Assembly: GCF_030269325.1 (NCBI RefSeq)
Contig: NZ_BSTD01000001.1
Span: 1,318,681-1,382,680, forward strand
Length of the DNA stretch: 64,000 nucleotides
DNA from: Amycolatopsis sp. NBRC 101858
GTDB taxonomy: Bacteria; Actinomycetota; Actinomycetes; Mycobacteriales; Pseudonocardiaceae
Direction of reading: 5' to 3'
The notes under the pieces were generated by a model that saw nothing but the letters and a program-made list of their open reading frames with translations, was not told the DNA's origin and did not search any database. Of the stretch, positions 16,404-24,735 are shown in pieces. A program made the translations under genes and the position numbers. The first letter of the stretch is position 1. Every line of letters starts with the position of its first letter.

Positions 16404-17069
16404 GTGCCGACGCCAAGCATCCCTGACGAGCTTCGCGAAGACGTCGAGACACTGTGGAACTTCCACCGCATCGATGACCCACTCCGGCCTGTCGACGTCG
16501 CGATCGGACTCGGGAGCCACGACCCGAGCGTTGCCGTCTATGCAGCCCAGCTCTACGCCAAAGACCTGTTCCCTCTGGTTGCGTTCACGGGAGCCAACGC
16601 GCCGACGACCGTCGAGCGGTTCCCCCGAGGCGAGGCCGTGCACTACCGCGAGATCGCGATGCACGCGGGGGTTCCGGACAGCGCGATCCTGGTTGAGCCG
16701 AAGGCAACGAACACTGCCGAGAACTTCGAGTTCACGCGCGATCTACTCCACGAGCGCGGTACACAGGTCGCCAGTGCCCTCATCCTCAGTCGGCCATACC
16801 AGCAGCGCAGGGCCTACGCCACGGCCAAGAAGTTGTGGCCCGAAGTCGAGTTCCTCTGCTCCGCGATTCAGCAGCCTCTGGCCGACTACGTCGAGAGCAT
16901 CGGTGACCCCAAGCGCGTGATCGACATGCTCGTCGGAGACACCCAGCGGCTGAACGTGTACGCCGATGCCGGGTACGCCATTGCCCAGCAGATCCCTGCT
17001 GACGTCGAGGCAGCTTACGACCGGTTGGTCACCGCCGGATACGACAGCCGCCTGATCCCAACCAGTTAG
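16404..17069 (+). CDS. YdcF/ElyC-like DUF218 protein
   Basis: A 221-residue protein starting at GTG after a GAGGAGA site. It has the DUF218 Rossmann-like layout: IGLGSHDPSVAVYAAQLYAK, VAFTGANAP, then the family signature EPKATNTAENFEFTRDLL near the middle. Members are YdcF (SAM-binding in E. coli) and envelope proteins ElyC/SanA; the substrate of soluble actinobacterial forms is unknown. No membrane helix, so cytoplasmic. It lies 22 nt after the GntR gene as AICE cargo. Confidence 0.8.
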   Translation: MPTPSIPDELREDVETLWNFHRIDDPLRPVDVAIGLGSHDPSVAVYAAQLYAKDLFPLVAFTGANAPTTVERFPRGEAVHYREIAMHAGVPDSAILVEPKATNTAENFEFTRDLLHERGTQVASALILSRPYQQRRAYATAKKLWPEVEFLCSAIQQPLADYVESIGDPKRVIDMLVGDTQRLNVYADAGYAIAQQIPADVEAAYDRLVTAGYDSRLIPTS

Positions 17070-17081
17070 GGAACGGCCGCG

Positions 17082-17321
17082 ATGGACGACGACGAGTTCC
17101 AGCGCGTACACCAGGACCCCGACCCGATCCGCAGGGCGCAGCGCTCGACCGCGATGATCGAGGCCTACATGGGACGCATGACTGAGCTGTCGCACCTACG
17201 CAAGGACGCGATCGAGCAGGCCCACGACGCCGGGATGAGCTACACCGAGATTGCTGCCGCCCTGGGGATCACCAAGGGCCGTGTCACCCAGATCCGCTCT
17301 CAGCCACCGCCGTCGCCATGA
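17082..17321 (+). CDS. Small helix-turn-helix protein, sigma-region-4-like
   Basis: A 79-residue protein. The C-terminal half (LRKDAIEQAHDAGMSYTEIA then ALGITKGRVTQIRSQ) is a sigma-70 region 4-like helix-turn-helix, while the N-terminus is acidic and helical. There is no core-binding region 2, so it is a DNA-binding accessory and not a sigma factor. It is the third gene of the rightward unit, 12 nt behind the DUF218 gene, and may regulate element genes. Confidence 0.75.
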   Translation: MDDDEFQRVHQDPDPIRRAQRSTAMIEAYMGRMTELSHLRKDAIEQAHDAGMSYTEIAAALGITKGRVTQIRSQPPPSP

Positions 17322-17374
17322 CCTGTCCCCGACCCGCAGCGTAGGTGTGTTCAGAGTTTCTTTTCTTGTTCAAG

Positions 17375-17393
17375 GCGGCCCCTCCGGGGCCGC
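17375..17393 (+). terminator. Terminator of the rightward GntR unit
   Basis: A perfect stem GCGGCCCC / GGGGCCGC with a tcc loop, 54 nt after the last stop codon. A T-rich stretch (gtttcttttcttgtt) precedes rather than follows it, so it is not a classical U-tailed terminator, but GC-only hairpins are usual in actinomycetes. Confidence 0.6.
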
Positions 17394-17555
17394 GCCGCTA
17401 TCGGCCGGCACGCGCGGGGCCCGCCTCCGGCACCCACGCGACCGGCCGGCGGCTGCACCGAGGGTCGCGTTAAAGATTAAAGAATGTCCTCGCCGGACGG
17501 GCAGGTCTCCGAGATGGCCGAGTCGGGCGCGACGGTTGCGTTCGTTTGCGGCCAA

Positions 17556-17686
17556 CGGCATCTCGTCGACCTCCCCGAGGGCTATCACGCTGTGTCAAGG
17601 GGGCAGCCGTGCAGGCCTCTCCCGTCGTACAGCAAGGCCCCCTTGACACAGCGTGATCGGGCTTGCGCCAGGTCGACGAGATGCCG
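17556..17686. repeat. Long nested inverted repeat (17 bp + 21 bp arms)
   Basis: The outer arms cggcatctcgtcgacct (17556-17572) and 17670-17686 are perfect 17-bp inverted repeats. The inner arms 17584-17604 and 17637-17657 are perfect 21-bp inverted repeats around a 32-nt loop. The gaps between outer and inner arms are 11 and 12 nt, so the whole can fold into one ~50-bp cruciform. It fills the gap where the rightward GntR unit and the leftward toxin-antitoxin unit converge. It could be a bidirectional terminator, a replication/transfer site or an inverted duplication scar. Confidence 0.8.
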
Positions 17687-17699
17687 AGAGGCCGCCACT

Positions 17700-18131
17700 T
17701 CAAGGTTGAGCGACTTCAACTCCGGGCTCAAGAACTTCAAATGAACGATGCCAGATCTCGTCAGGAGACTCTGTCGACGTGACTTCCCAACGATATATCC
17801 CAGGAACCAAGGGAAGGCCTCGCTCAATACCTAAAATGATGGGCGTAAGTCCCGGAATTCGGCGATCGAACTGCTGCAAGTCTACATCGAATTCCACATG
17901 AGCCGAGATGTCATCGCCACTATTATCGAGCACCGGCTGGCCAGCGTGATCCAGAAGTCGTACGTCGAATTTTAAACGATTACCTAGATCATCGACACTC
18001 GGCTCAAGTGTAATGACGACAACGTGAGCCTGCAGGGGAGTTGTAGTCCTGGTCCAGCCGAGACCAATCGCATTTAGCTTCTGGCCCGCCCCGCCTTGAG
18101 CGTAGTCAGCAAGCTGAATAAAGAGTCTCAC
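17700..18131 (-). CDS. DUF6941-like hypothetical protein coupled to the antitoxin gene
   Basis: A 143-residue, mainly beta-stranded protein (MRLFIQLADYAQGGAGQKLN at the start, then AIGLGWTRT; later VPGIYRWEVT). The opening RLFIQLADYAQ...KLNAIGLGW resembles the DUF6941 family of phage and element proteins; this is recognition by pattern only. Its ATG overlaps the antitoxin stop (ATGA), so it is translated with the toxin-antitoxin pair. G+C content is clearly below the surrounding genome, pointing to recent acquisition. Confidence 0.65.
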   Translation of the reverse strand: MRLFIQLADYAQGGAGQKLNAIGLGWTRTTTPLQAHVVVITLEPSVDDLGNRLKFDVRLLDHAGQPVLDNSGDDISAHVEFDVDLQQFDRRIPGLTPIILGIERGLPLVPGIYRWEVTSTESPDEIWHRSFEVLEPGVEVAQP

Positions 18132-18526
18132 TCAGCAACCTTTAGAAGCGAAGAAGTCGGACTAACTCTCACATGCGATTGTCCGCGGACAACCGATCCG
18201 GTGACCACCCTTGAGACACTCGAAATAGCAGTCGACTTCGTCGAAAAATGATCGATAACCGAATGTCGAACAAGAACCCCAAGCGCCAGCGCATAGCGAC
18301 GAATCGTCGACAGCTTGGGATCAGCATCAGCTCTTTCGAACGCAGCCACGGCGGGTTGGGTAACCCCCATACGTCGACCGACTTCACCCTGAGTGAGGTT
18401 CTTCTCGTTACGAAGAGCAACCAAACGACGAAGCAGACTGTCATCAGCCTCCACGAGCTCCAGCGCTAGCTGCTGAGTCGCGTCAGCAGGGTTAATACCC
18501 AACAAGTCGTCCAGTTCGTCACTCAT
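18128..18526 (-). CDS. Xre-type helix-turn-helix antitoxin (HigA-like)
   Basis: A 132-residue protein. An acidic N-terminus is followed by a Cro/C1 helix-turn-helix at about 35-88 (LRRLVALRNEKNLTQGEVGR, then RMGVTQPAVAAFE). The C-terminal tail of about 40 residues may bind the toxin. The start at 18526 is chosen because AGGAGGT lies 7 nt upstream; a GTG 9 nt earlier is too close to the site. It follows the toxin gene, the reverse order seen in HigBA modules, and probably autoregulates the unit. Confidence 0.8.
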   Translation of the reverse strand: MSDELDDLLGINPADATQQLALELVEADDSLLRRLVALRNEKNLTQGEVGRRMGVTQPAVAAFERADADPKLSTIRRYALALGVLVRHSVIDHFSTKSTAISSVSRVVTGSVVRGQSHVRVSPTSSLLKVAE

Positions 18527-18567
18527 CGTCGCCACCTCCTCTCAGTGTGTATCAACTCTAGTTTATA

Positions 18568-19005
18568 CTAGCTTCGGACCTGCCGCGCCAGCCATGTCGC
18601 GTAGCGTGACCCCGCTTCGTCGATGTGTTGATCTTGGACCAAGTAGCCATCAGGCCCTCTGGGCTTCTCGCCGAACTTGAACGCTATGCGCAGTGGCCCT
18701 TTATTCGAGTGCCAGCCGAAGTACAGGCGCCATAGCCGAGCAGGGATACGTGCATCTCCAATCTCCCAGCGCAACTCAAATAGCAGCGGGTTTCGCCGAA
18801 GGTGCTTAAGATCGACGTAAGGCTTCAGCCGACCTTCTAGAGCAGCACGCATGATCCTCTTAACTTCGGCAAGGATCATCGCTCGCTCCCACTCTGAGCC
18901 ACCAGCCTCGTCGAGCTCCACCTTCACCACAGGGATCCCGCGATCATCGCGATAGAACTCCCACACCCCTCCGCTGGCTGCCGCTACCGCTTCAGTCGAC
19001 CCCAC
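18568..19005 (-). CDS. RelE/HigB-like toxin
   Basis: A 145-residue protein starting at GTG behind GGGAGG. The second half has the RelE/HigB beta-sheet pattern: PLLFELRWEIGDARIPARLW, then RLYFGWHSNKGPLRIAFKFG, with the conserved ELR...R...K...F features of HigB-like ribosome-dependent RNases. A helical N-terminal part (ERAMILAEVKRIMRAALEG) precedes it. It lies 41 nt before the Xre gene in toxin-first order. The assignment rests on pattern and context. It is likely an addiction module maintaining the AICE. Confidence 0.72.
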   Translation of the reverse strand: MGSTEAVAAASGGVWEFYRDDRGIPVVKVELDEAGGSEWERAMILAEVKRIMRAALEGRLKPYVDLKHLRRNPLLFELRWEIGDARIPARLWRLYFGWHSNKGPLRIAFKFGEKPRGPDGYLVQDQHIDEAGSRYATWLARQVRS

Positions 19006-19319
19006 TCACACCTCCCATGCTTCCAACGCAGTCGGCCGAGCAAGATCTTTTGTTACAGTCCAGATGCTGTCGTGACGCCACCGGCGATCCCAGCGTTTGA
19101 TTTAGCCTACCGAACACCCTCCACTGAGCGACCTGAACCCACATCCAAGTCGCCACTCAGTACTCGTCAGCCGACGCGGCCCAGCCCACGCTTTACCCTC
19201 GTCAATCATCGCAAGATAATCACAATCAATAATGGAGACTAGTTCATCGCAGCTGACAAGTTACCAGGTGACCGCATATGTCGACCACCTTTGGCAACTA
19301 CCAGAAGGCTTGATCCACA
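19006..19319. promoter_or_regulatory. Low-GC intergenic stretch between toxin gene and attR
   Basis: This 314-nt stretch is distinctly A+T-rich (for example agatcttttgttacagtcc and cgcaagataatcacaatcaa). It contains no convincing gene. It probably carries the leftward promoter of the toxin-antitoxin unit and the arm sites used by Int and Xis near attR; neither is resolved by eye. Confidence 0.45.
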
Positions 19320-19358
19320 AAAGCGGGTGTCGCAGGTTCGAATCCTGCCGGGGGCACA
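19320..19358 (+). repeat. attR (right attachment repeat)
   Basis: A 39-bp perfect copy of the tRNA-Arg 3' half, from the end of the anticodon loop to just past the discriminator base. It lacks the 5' half, so it is not a tRNA gene. It marks the right junction of the AICE; chromosome resumes after it. Confidence 0.95.
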
Positions 19359-19449
19359 CACAGATCATCTTCCCTTGCTGATCAAGGCAGGACCCTCGAT
19401 CGAGGCGGTCGGCGGAACAACCCCTGCCGCTCACGAGCACCCGAGAGAG

Positions 19450-22400
19450 CTAGTCAGCGCTGGTGAACAGATCCCGCTCAAGGTCAGGCTTGGGCATCTT
19501 CATCGCCGAACCGGGCACCGGCAGGACTCTCGACGAAACGAGGTCTTCCACCGTGATCAGTGGACCGCTGACAATCTTCGTCAACAGAGTGTCCTGCTGA
19601 GGAGCGAGAGCCACGCAGCGCTCCAGTACGTTCAACAGGTCCAAGAGTTCGGTAGTCATAGCCGGGGTCCACGAAGTGGCGACGATGTCGTTGAGCGGTG
19701 ACGAGCGGGTGCCGTCCGGCCGCTTCTTGCGATATCCAAACCAATGCTTTACAACAGGCATTCCTGAAACCTCGAAAGCCATCACAGCGGGAGAAACCGG
19801 CGCGATGATGCCGTCACCGACGTAAAGCGAACGAGTTGGCTCGTCGTATCGAAGCTTCTCGGGCATCAGGTCGGGCGTGTCGGGTATGCCGAGCCGCACA
19901 GTCGGCCGGTCCACCTCCAGTCGAGGTGCAGCTGCCAGACGACCAGCCTCAGGGTTCACACCTCGCTCGCCATACGTATGCAGCCAAATCACTTCCTCGC
20001 CCACGTTCACCGCTGCGCGCCACAGGGACCGGCTTGCCGTAAGGGGAACCCTTACCCCGGGTTTCTTCAGCTCTTCAGCGAAGCGGCGGGTGAAGCCATC
20101 GTGTGCAGTGACAGCAGCCAGGTAAGCGACCAGATCTTCGGCATCAACCGCGCACTTCAGCCGCTGCGACAAAAGCTCGAGCAGGCCAGGACTCACATTG
20201 GCCGCACTAGCCCTGGTATCTCGGTACAGCGGAAGCACCCGGCCACCGTGATGCCCCATGAAACAATCCATATCGGGGATGAGAGAAGAGAAGAAAAGCG
20301 CAGGCCCGCCTCCAAGCGGCTGTGCGTGCTGCTCGACTACGAAGATCTGCTTGCCGGAGTAGGTGTACCACAGCGATGGGCTCGGCCGATGGTGGAGTCT
20401 GCTGTCCGGGATCACCCACTTTCGATCAAAGGATCTGTGCGCCACACGACACACCGAGGGACACGGCCCAACTTCGGCCCCGATAGTTCCAGCATGCACG
20501 GCCATACCCGGAACATTCGCCTTGTCCGAGTTCACTTTGGTGTCGGTTGTCTCTTTCAACAGCTCAGGCTTCTCAGGATGCGACGCCCCGATCAACATCG
20601 CCCAGCGCGCATCCAACGTCTCGGGCTCCGGCGCGTAGACCCACGTCCTGTTCGGCTTCACACCCGGTACTACCCAGGGCATGAGGTCTCGCACCGTCGG
20701 CATAGCGGACCATGTGTCGGACTCACCGAGGTCGAACGGCGCATCCCAGCCATCCACGCACAGCTGCCACCGCGCATCGCCAACCGTCAGATCTCCCAGT
20801 GTCTCCGCCTTTCGCTCCACTGTCCCCTCGACGAACGTGCGATGCACCCGGGCGCGGGTGCCCGGATCCGGACCGCCCCGCCGAATGAACACCGCTACGC
20901 AGATCGGCTGCTGGTTCTCACGGAAGAACCTGGTGTTCACGGGAGGCTGGTGTCCCTCGGGGGTAAGGTCGACAATCCACCCTTCATCGGCTGTTCGGCG
21001 AAGGTACTCGCGCATACCGGCGAACCCCGGCCCAGCCAGGAAACCTGCGGAGCAAACGAAAGCGACCACTCCGGACGGATGTCCCGGATGCGCATCGAAC
21101 GCTTTCCACGTCGCCCAACGCCAGAAATAGACGTACTTGTTCGACAGGACGTACTCCCGGCGCCCGTTCCCCGGTTTCCGAAACGCCTTCAAGCCTGGGG
21201 CTTCTCGGCCCGCCGCTGACTTCTCGATCCACGGGGCACTATCGGCGGCCTTGTCGGCGAACGGCGGGTTGCCGATCACCACCATGACAGGCTCTTCACG
21301 CTTCACCTGGTTGGCGCCGCGCCGGGATCGCTCGATCGCCTCGTACATCTTTCCCAGCGGCAACGTTTGCGCGTCCGGGTCGTCCAGGGTGTCGGCCAGA
21401 AACCGGCGCTCGCTGTGGGGCACTTCGGCCCGGTGCCGCTTCTTCAGGAGACTGTGCACCCGCAGCTCGGCGACCGCGTACGGGGCAGCCTGGTTCTCGA
21501 AGCCGATCAGCCGGTGCGAGAGCTCACGCAGATGCGGGGCCACCGCACCTGGTCCCTCCTCGGCATCGATGGTCGCGGCGACCGTGTTGACGACCTCCGC
21601 GAGGAAGCTTCCGGTTCCCATCGCCGGATCGACCACGATGACGTCCCGTTCGGCGAACCCGAGCCGGCGGCCCAGTTGCGTCCTGAGCAGTTCGTCCACG
21701 AACCGGGTGGTGAATGACACCAGCGCCGCCGGCGTGTAGTAGACCCCGCTCTTGCGACGGAGCGACGAATCGTAGTTGTCGAGGAAGTTTTCGTACAACA
21801 TCGAGTAGGAGTCATCGGGAAACTCCGTCCAGTCGACGACGCTGAGCACTCTGATCATCGTCGTAAGCGCGATACTCAGCTCGTCCTCGGGCTGATCGGT
21901 CAGCACCGTGAGAGCACGTCCCATCAGCGAATGCTTCTTTCCCAGCAACCGCGCGATCTCACCGATCGAACGTCCCGCGAAGCTCACCCCCTCGACCCTT
22001 GCCAGCAGCAGAGCGAACGTGATCGTCTGCGCGTACTGGTCAGCGAACTGAGGATCGGTCAGATTCGGGAAGAGAACCTGCCGCCAGTCCATGGCCAGCG
22101 CGGTGAAGGTCTGGTGACGGGCACGCCCAGTCAGCTCCCGGTCCAATTCGACGACCACGTCGTCGCGCAAGAGCCGACAGAGGTTCGACGTCAGACGCAC
22201 GAGATCGTGCAGCGACCGCGGCCGTTCCGGCTCCCAGAGCAGAAAATCGGTCATGACACGAGCGAAGGCGCCACTCTGAGCATGCAGTTTTCCACCCGCG
22301 CGGTCGATACCGGGCGCCAAGCGAGCGACTTCCCCTCGCAACTTGCCGAACTCGAAGCGCCCAAACTGCTCGCCGTCACTGTAAAGCACGTTCGGAAGGA

Positions 22401-22755
22401 GCTGGAACTTTTCCCATTGCTTCTTGTCGTGCGACGAGGGCGTCGACCATGTGCCAGGCACACCGTGACCTGGCTTCTTCAGCTCGACGTAACCGACGCG
22501 AGCACCGGCCACGTCGATCGCGTAGTCGGGTCGAAGGGAGAGATCCGGCAACCGGGTCTCGCCGATGACCGTGACCGGCAACCCGATGCTTTCAGCGATG
22601 GCACCGAGCATCTTCTCGAACGGGCCACGCAAATGATCTTCCCGAGAGCCCTGACCAGTGAGAAGCTTTCGAGTAACCGCACGGCCGAAGTCCGAGATCA
22701 CCACCTCCAGTGCAGGCGCACCGTTCGTCGCCGCGCCTCCTCGATCTCGACGCAT
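19450..22755 (-). CDS. Single-chain type IIG/ISP-like restriction-modification enzyme
   Basis: A 1101-residue protein combining cleavage, methylation and target recognition. The N-terminus has a PD-(D/E)xK pattern: Pro76-Asp77 and Glu91-Leu-Lys93 in YVELKKPG. An all-helical connector leads to a gamma-class N6-adenine methyltransferase: RRKSGVYYTP (333-342), motif I DPAMGTGSFL (376-385) and motif IV GNPPF (495-499). About 400 C-terminal residues match the type ISP/IIG specificity region. No helicase motifs are visible, so it is not a full translocating ISP enzyme. No separate methyltransferase or specificity gene is adjacent. It lies just outside attR. Confidence 0.88.
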   Translation of the reverse strand: MRRDRGGAATNGAPALEVVISDFGRAVTRKLLTGQGSREDHLRGPFEKMLGAIAESIGLPVTVIGETRLPDLSLRPDYAIDVAGARVGYVELKKPGHGVPGTWSTPSSHDKKQWEKFQLLPNVLYSDGEQFGRFEFGKLRGEVARLAPGIDRAGGKLHAQSGAFARVMTDFLLWEPERPRSLHDLVRLTSNLCRLLRDDVVVELDRELTGRARHQTFTALAMDWRQVLFPNLTDPQFADQYAQTITFALLLARVEGVSFAGRSIGEIARLLGKKHSLMGRALTVLTDQPEDELSIALTTMIRVLSVVDWTEFPDDSYSMLYENFLDNYDSSLRRKSGVYYTPAALVSFTTRFVDELLRTQLGRRLGFAERDVIVVDPAMGTGSFLAEVVNTVAATIDAEEGPGAVAPHLRELSHRLIGFENQAAPYAVAELRVHSLLKKRHRAEVPHSERRFLADTLDDPDAQTLPLGKMYEAIERSRRGANQVKREEPVMVVIGNPPFADKAADSAPWIEKSAAGREAPGLKAFRKPGNGRREYVLSNKYVYFWRWATWKAFDAHPGHPSGVVAFVCSAGFLAGPGFAGMREYLRRTADEGWIVDLTPEGHQPPVNTRFFRENQQPICVAVFIRRGGPDPGTRARVHRTFVEGTVERKAETLGDLTVGDARWQLCVDGWDAPFDLGESDTWSAMPTVRDLMPWVVPGVKPNRTWVYAPEPETLDARWAMLIGASHPEKPELLKETTDTKVNSDKANVPGMAVHAGTIGAEVGPCPSVCRVAHRSFDRKWVIPDSRLHHRPSPSLWYTYSGKQIFVVEQHAQPLGGGPALFFSSLIPDMDCFMGHHGGRVLPLYRDTRASAANVSPGLLELLSQRLKCAVDAEDLVAYLAAVTAHDGFTRRFAEELKKPGVRVPLTASRSLWRAAVNVGEEVIWLHTYGERGVNPEAGRLAAAPRLEVDRPTVRLGIPDTPDLMPEKLRYDEPTRSLYVGDGIIAPVSPAVMAFEVSGMPVVKHWFGYRKKRPDGTRSSPLNDIVATSWTPAMTTELLDLLNVLERCVALAPQQDTLLTKIVSGPLITVEDLVSSRVLPVPGSAMKMPKPDLERDLFTSAD

Positions 22756-23041
22756 GCCGCCTCCCCGGATCAGTCCAGCCCTTATTCAACAAACCCTTTC
22801 AAAGATCCGGTGTCACCGGACCAAACGGGTATTAGAGCGACCGTCATCAATCACGCAGCGTTCCCAGAAGTTCCCCTTCCTTCACTCCGACACCAGAAGC
22901 AAACGTTGTCTCGCGCTCATACCGCCGTCCGAGCGAGACTGGATCACCTGCCGAAGCCGAAGAGAGACGTGATCATGTGAGGCCTGAGCCAATTGCAAGA
23001 GGGGAATTACAGGCAGGTGTTTACTCCTGAGAACGAGCTGC
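22756..23041. other. Intergenic gap with small palindrome, no gene
   Basis: A 286-nt stretch between the restriction gene start and the end of the next gene. A tccggtgtcaccgga hairpin lies near 22808 and the rest is moderately A+T-rich, consistent with a leftward promoter for the restriction enzyme. No coding potential was recognised. Confidence 0.5.
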
Positions 23042-23947
23042 TCACAGCTGATGCGCCCACCGCGCTCCGTATGCCAGGCCGGGCATGAGGCCCTGGAACC
23101 GCAGGTGCAGCTCCCCGGACGAATCCACCTGAGATGACCGACCGCGGTAGCCCGGGTCTGATACGTCCCTCTGGAACGCTCCCTCTAGCGCCCAAATCTC
23201 CGAAGGAGGAGATGCACCGAACCGCACGCGCAGGTCGAACGAATCGCACGGGTGCCGAGGCACCGTCACCATGTACGGCCGCAGCGATGGCGGCCGGAAC
23301 AAGATCGCCGTCTCCCAGGGCTCGCCGCGGGACAGCGGGCGGGGTAGCTCCAGTCCATACCCCCAACGTGACGACGTCTCCATCCCTCGGTCCACCAACG
23401 TCCCTCCATACAGAACCGTCGCCGACGGGCGGCCCTCCGGGAGGGACACCGCCAGGTCGAGGGACCGGACCCCCTCCTGATCGGCCACGATCCGGCGGCG
23501 CTCGAGGACCAGCAGCTCGTCGAGCACCAACGCGATCGACAACGACGTCGTGTGCCAGAGGCCGCCAGGAACAGCCGGCGGTGACGCAGATGACGACGCC
23601 AGCTCCGCCAGCAGGTCGATCGCCTCGTCCACACGACGTCTGACCGTGCGGGGGTCTCGGTCCAGCCGCTGGGCAGCCCAGCGGACCCTCTCCTGGTACA
23701 GCGGCTGGCGGGCCTCCGCGCAGATCGCGAAAGCCGCCAGTGCCGCCACCCGCAGGTCCTCCGGGAGGTCCGCCGCCAGCGCCGACAACCGGTCTGACAC
23801 CTTCTCCCGGATCGCCACCATCCCGTCGCCGTCCGCCACCGAACAGGCCGATCTCAAAAGGGGCCCCACCCGGTCCTCGACCCGGCCCGCCAAGCCTCGG
23901 CCCTTGCGCAGCGTCTTCAGCTCCTGGACCAGCTCAGCAGGCTTCAC
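23042..23947 (-). CDS. Conserved actinobacterial hypothetical protein
   Basis: A 301-residue protein. The first 120 residues are helical and include LDRDPRTVRRRVDEAIDLLA, which resembles a helix-turn-helix. The rest is beta-rich (LRPYMVTVPRHPCDSFDLRV, VSLPEGRPSATVLYGGTLV). No known enzyme motif. It sits 41 nt behind a vWA-domain gene on the same strand, so the two are probably one unit. Function unknown. Confidence 0.7.
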   Translation of the reverse strand: MKPAELVQELKTLRKGRGLAGRVEDRVGPLLRSACSVADGDGMVAIREKVSDRLSALAADLPEDLRVAALAAFAICAEARQPLYQERVRWAAQRLDRDPRTVRRRVDEAIDLLAELASSSASPPAVPGGLWHTTSLSIALVLDELLVLERRRIVADQEGVRSLDLAVSLPEGRPSATVLYGGTLVDRGMETSSRWGYGLELPRPLSRGEPWETAILFRPPSLRPYMVTVPRHPCDSFDLRVRFGASPPSEIWALEGAFQRDVSDPGYRGRSSQVDSSGELHLRFQGLMPGLAYGARWAHQL

Positions 23948-23988
23948 GGTCCTTCTCCTTCAGTGCGTTTCCATGGTCAGCACCCCCT

Positions 23989-24588
23989 TCAGGACAGCGT
24001 GCGGCCCGGCGGTGGACCGGAAGTGGACAGAACGTGCATCACCGAGGCGATCAGCGCCGTCCCCAGGCGGACGCCGTCGCGGCTCAGGTACGTGCGGAAC
24101 GTGCCGATGCGGCCCAATGCCTCTTCGTCCGCGTCGCCCACGCCGAACGCCACCACGCGGGGACGGCGCGGCCAGGCCGGGTCGCACAACGACGAGAACG
24201 CCGACGGCCAGGTCACCGGGTCCGTCGGCTGGCCGTCGGACAGGAAGAACACCAACGGCCGGTGCACCCGCACCCGGTGGGTCTCCAACAGCCGGATGTC
24301 CATGTCGATGGCCGAGCGCAGGAACGTGAACACCGGGCCGAAGTTGGTGCCCGCGCACGGGCCCAGCGGCGGCAGCTCGGCGACCTCCCCCGCGAGGTAC
24401 AGCCCGTGCACCGCCGCCGGCTCCTCGCCGAAGCCGATGACGCTGCAGAGCACGCGGTCGGCGACCGACGCGTCGCCGTGGACCGCCCCCCGGAACTCGC
24501 GCAGACCCCTGTTCAGCTCGTCGATGTGGTCGGCCATCGAAAGCGAGATGTCGCACGCCACGTAACACGGCAACACGTCGGACCCCAT
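23989..24588 (-). CDS. von Willebrand factor A domain protein (TerY-like)
   Basis: A 199-residue single vWA domain. The MIDAS motif DxSxS is present as CDISLSM, the conserved Thr appears in GTNFGP and the Asp in FFLSDGQPTDP. It is the size of TerY-like stand-alone vWA proteins, which act in chaperone-like or kinase-linked complexes. The start is set by AGGAG 8 nt before the ATG. It is divergent from the SARP regulator across 147 nt and upstream of the 301-residue hypothetical gene. Confidence 0.85.
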   Translation of the reverse strand: MGSDVLPCYVACDISLSMADHIDELNRGLREFRGAVHGDASVADRVLCSVIGFGEEPAAVHGLYLAGEVAELPPLGPCAGTNFGPVFTFLRSAIDMDIRLLETHRVRVHRPLVFFLSDGQPTDPVTWPSAFSSLCDPAWPRRPRVVAFGVGDADEEALGRIGTFRTYLSRDGVRLGTALIASVMHVLSTSGPPPGRTLS

Positions 24589-24735
24589 ACCGGTTTCTCC
24601 TTCACCCCTGATACGACCGGCGGAGTCTGGCAACCCGGTGTGTATCGAACGTGCAAGAAATGCGGATTACCGAAACTCCAACGGCCGATTGCGCGACACC
24701 AACGGGGAACGCAAGCTGACGGCCGGGGAGGCTGT

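Larger units (their letters stand above)
7519..19358. mobile_element. Actinomycete integrative and conjugative element (AICE, pSAM2 type)
   Basis: The element is bounded by a 39-bp identical direct repeat formed by the 3' half of tRNA-Arg. The left copy is inside the intact tRNA, and the unit is about 11.8 kb. The conserved AICE set is present: int and xis next to the tRNA end, a RepSA-like initiator, an Spd-like membrane protein, a TraB-type translocase, several very small genes and a GntR/KorSA-like regulator. Transfer is expected to be as double-stranded DNA by TraB. Cargo on the right side includes a YdcF-like protein and a lower-GC toxin-antitoxin group. All core genes look intact, so the element may be functional. 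Confidence 0.92.

Noticed and set aside
17484..17744. A rightward 86-codon frame beginning MSSPDGQVSEMAE
   Set aside because: Most of it lies in the nested inverted repeat, so its sequence is dictated by the palindrome. There is no ribosome-binding site, and only the first 30 codons look protein-like (FVCGQRHLVDLP). A decayed RbpA-like fragment was considered but could not be supported.
19320..19358. A second tRNA-Arg gene
   Set aside because: Only the 3' half is present, starting in the anticodon loop; it is the attR repeat.
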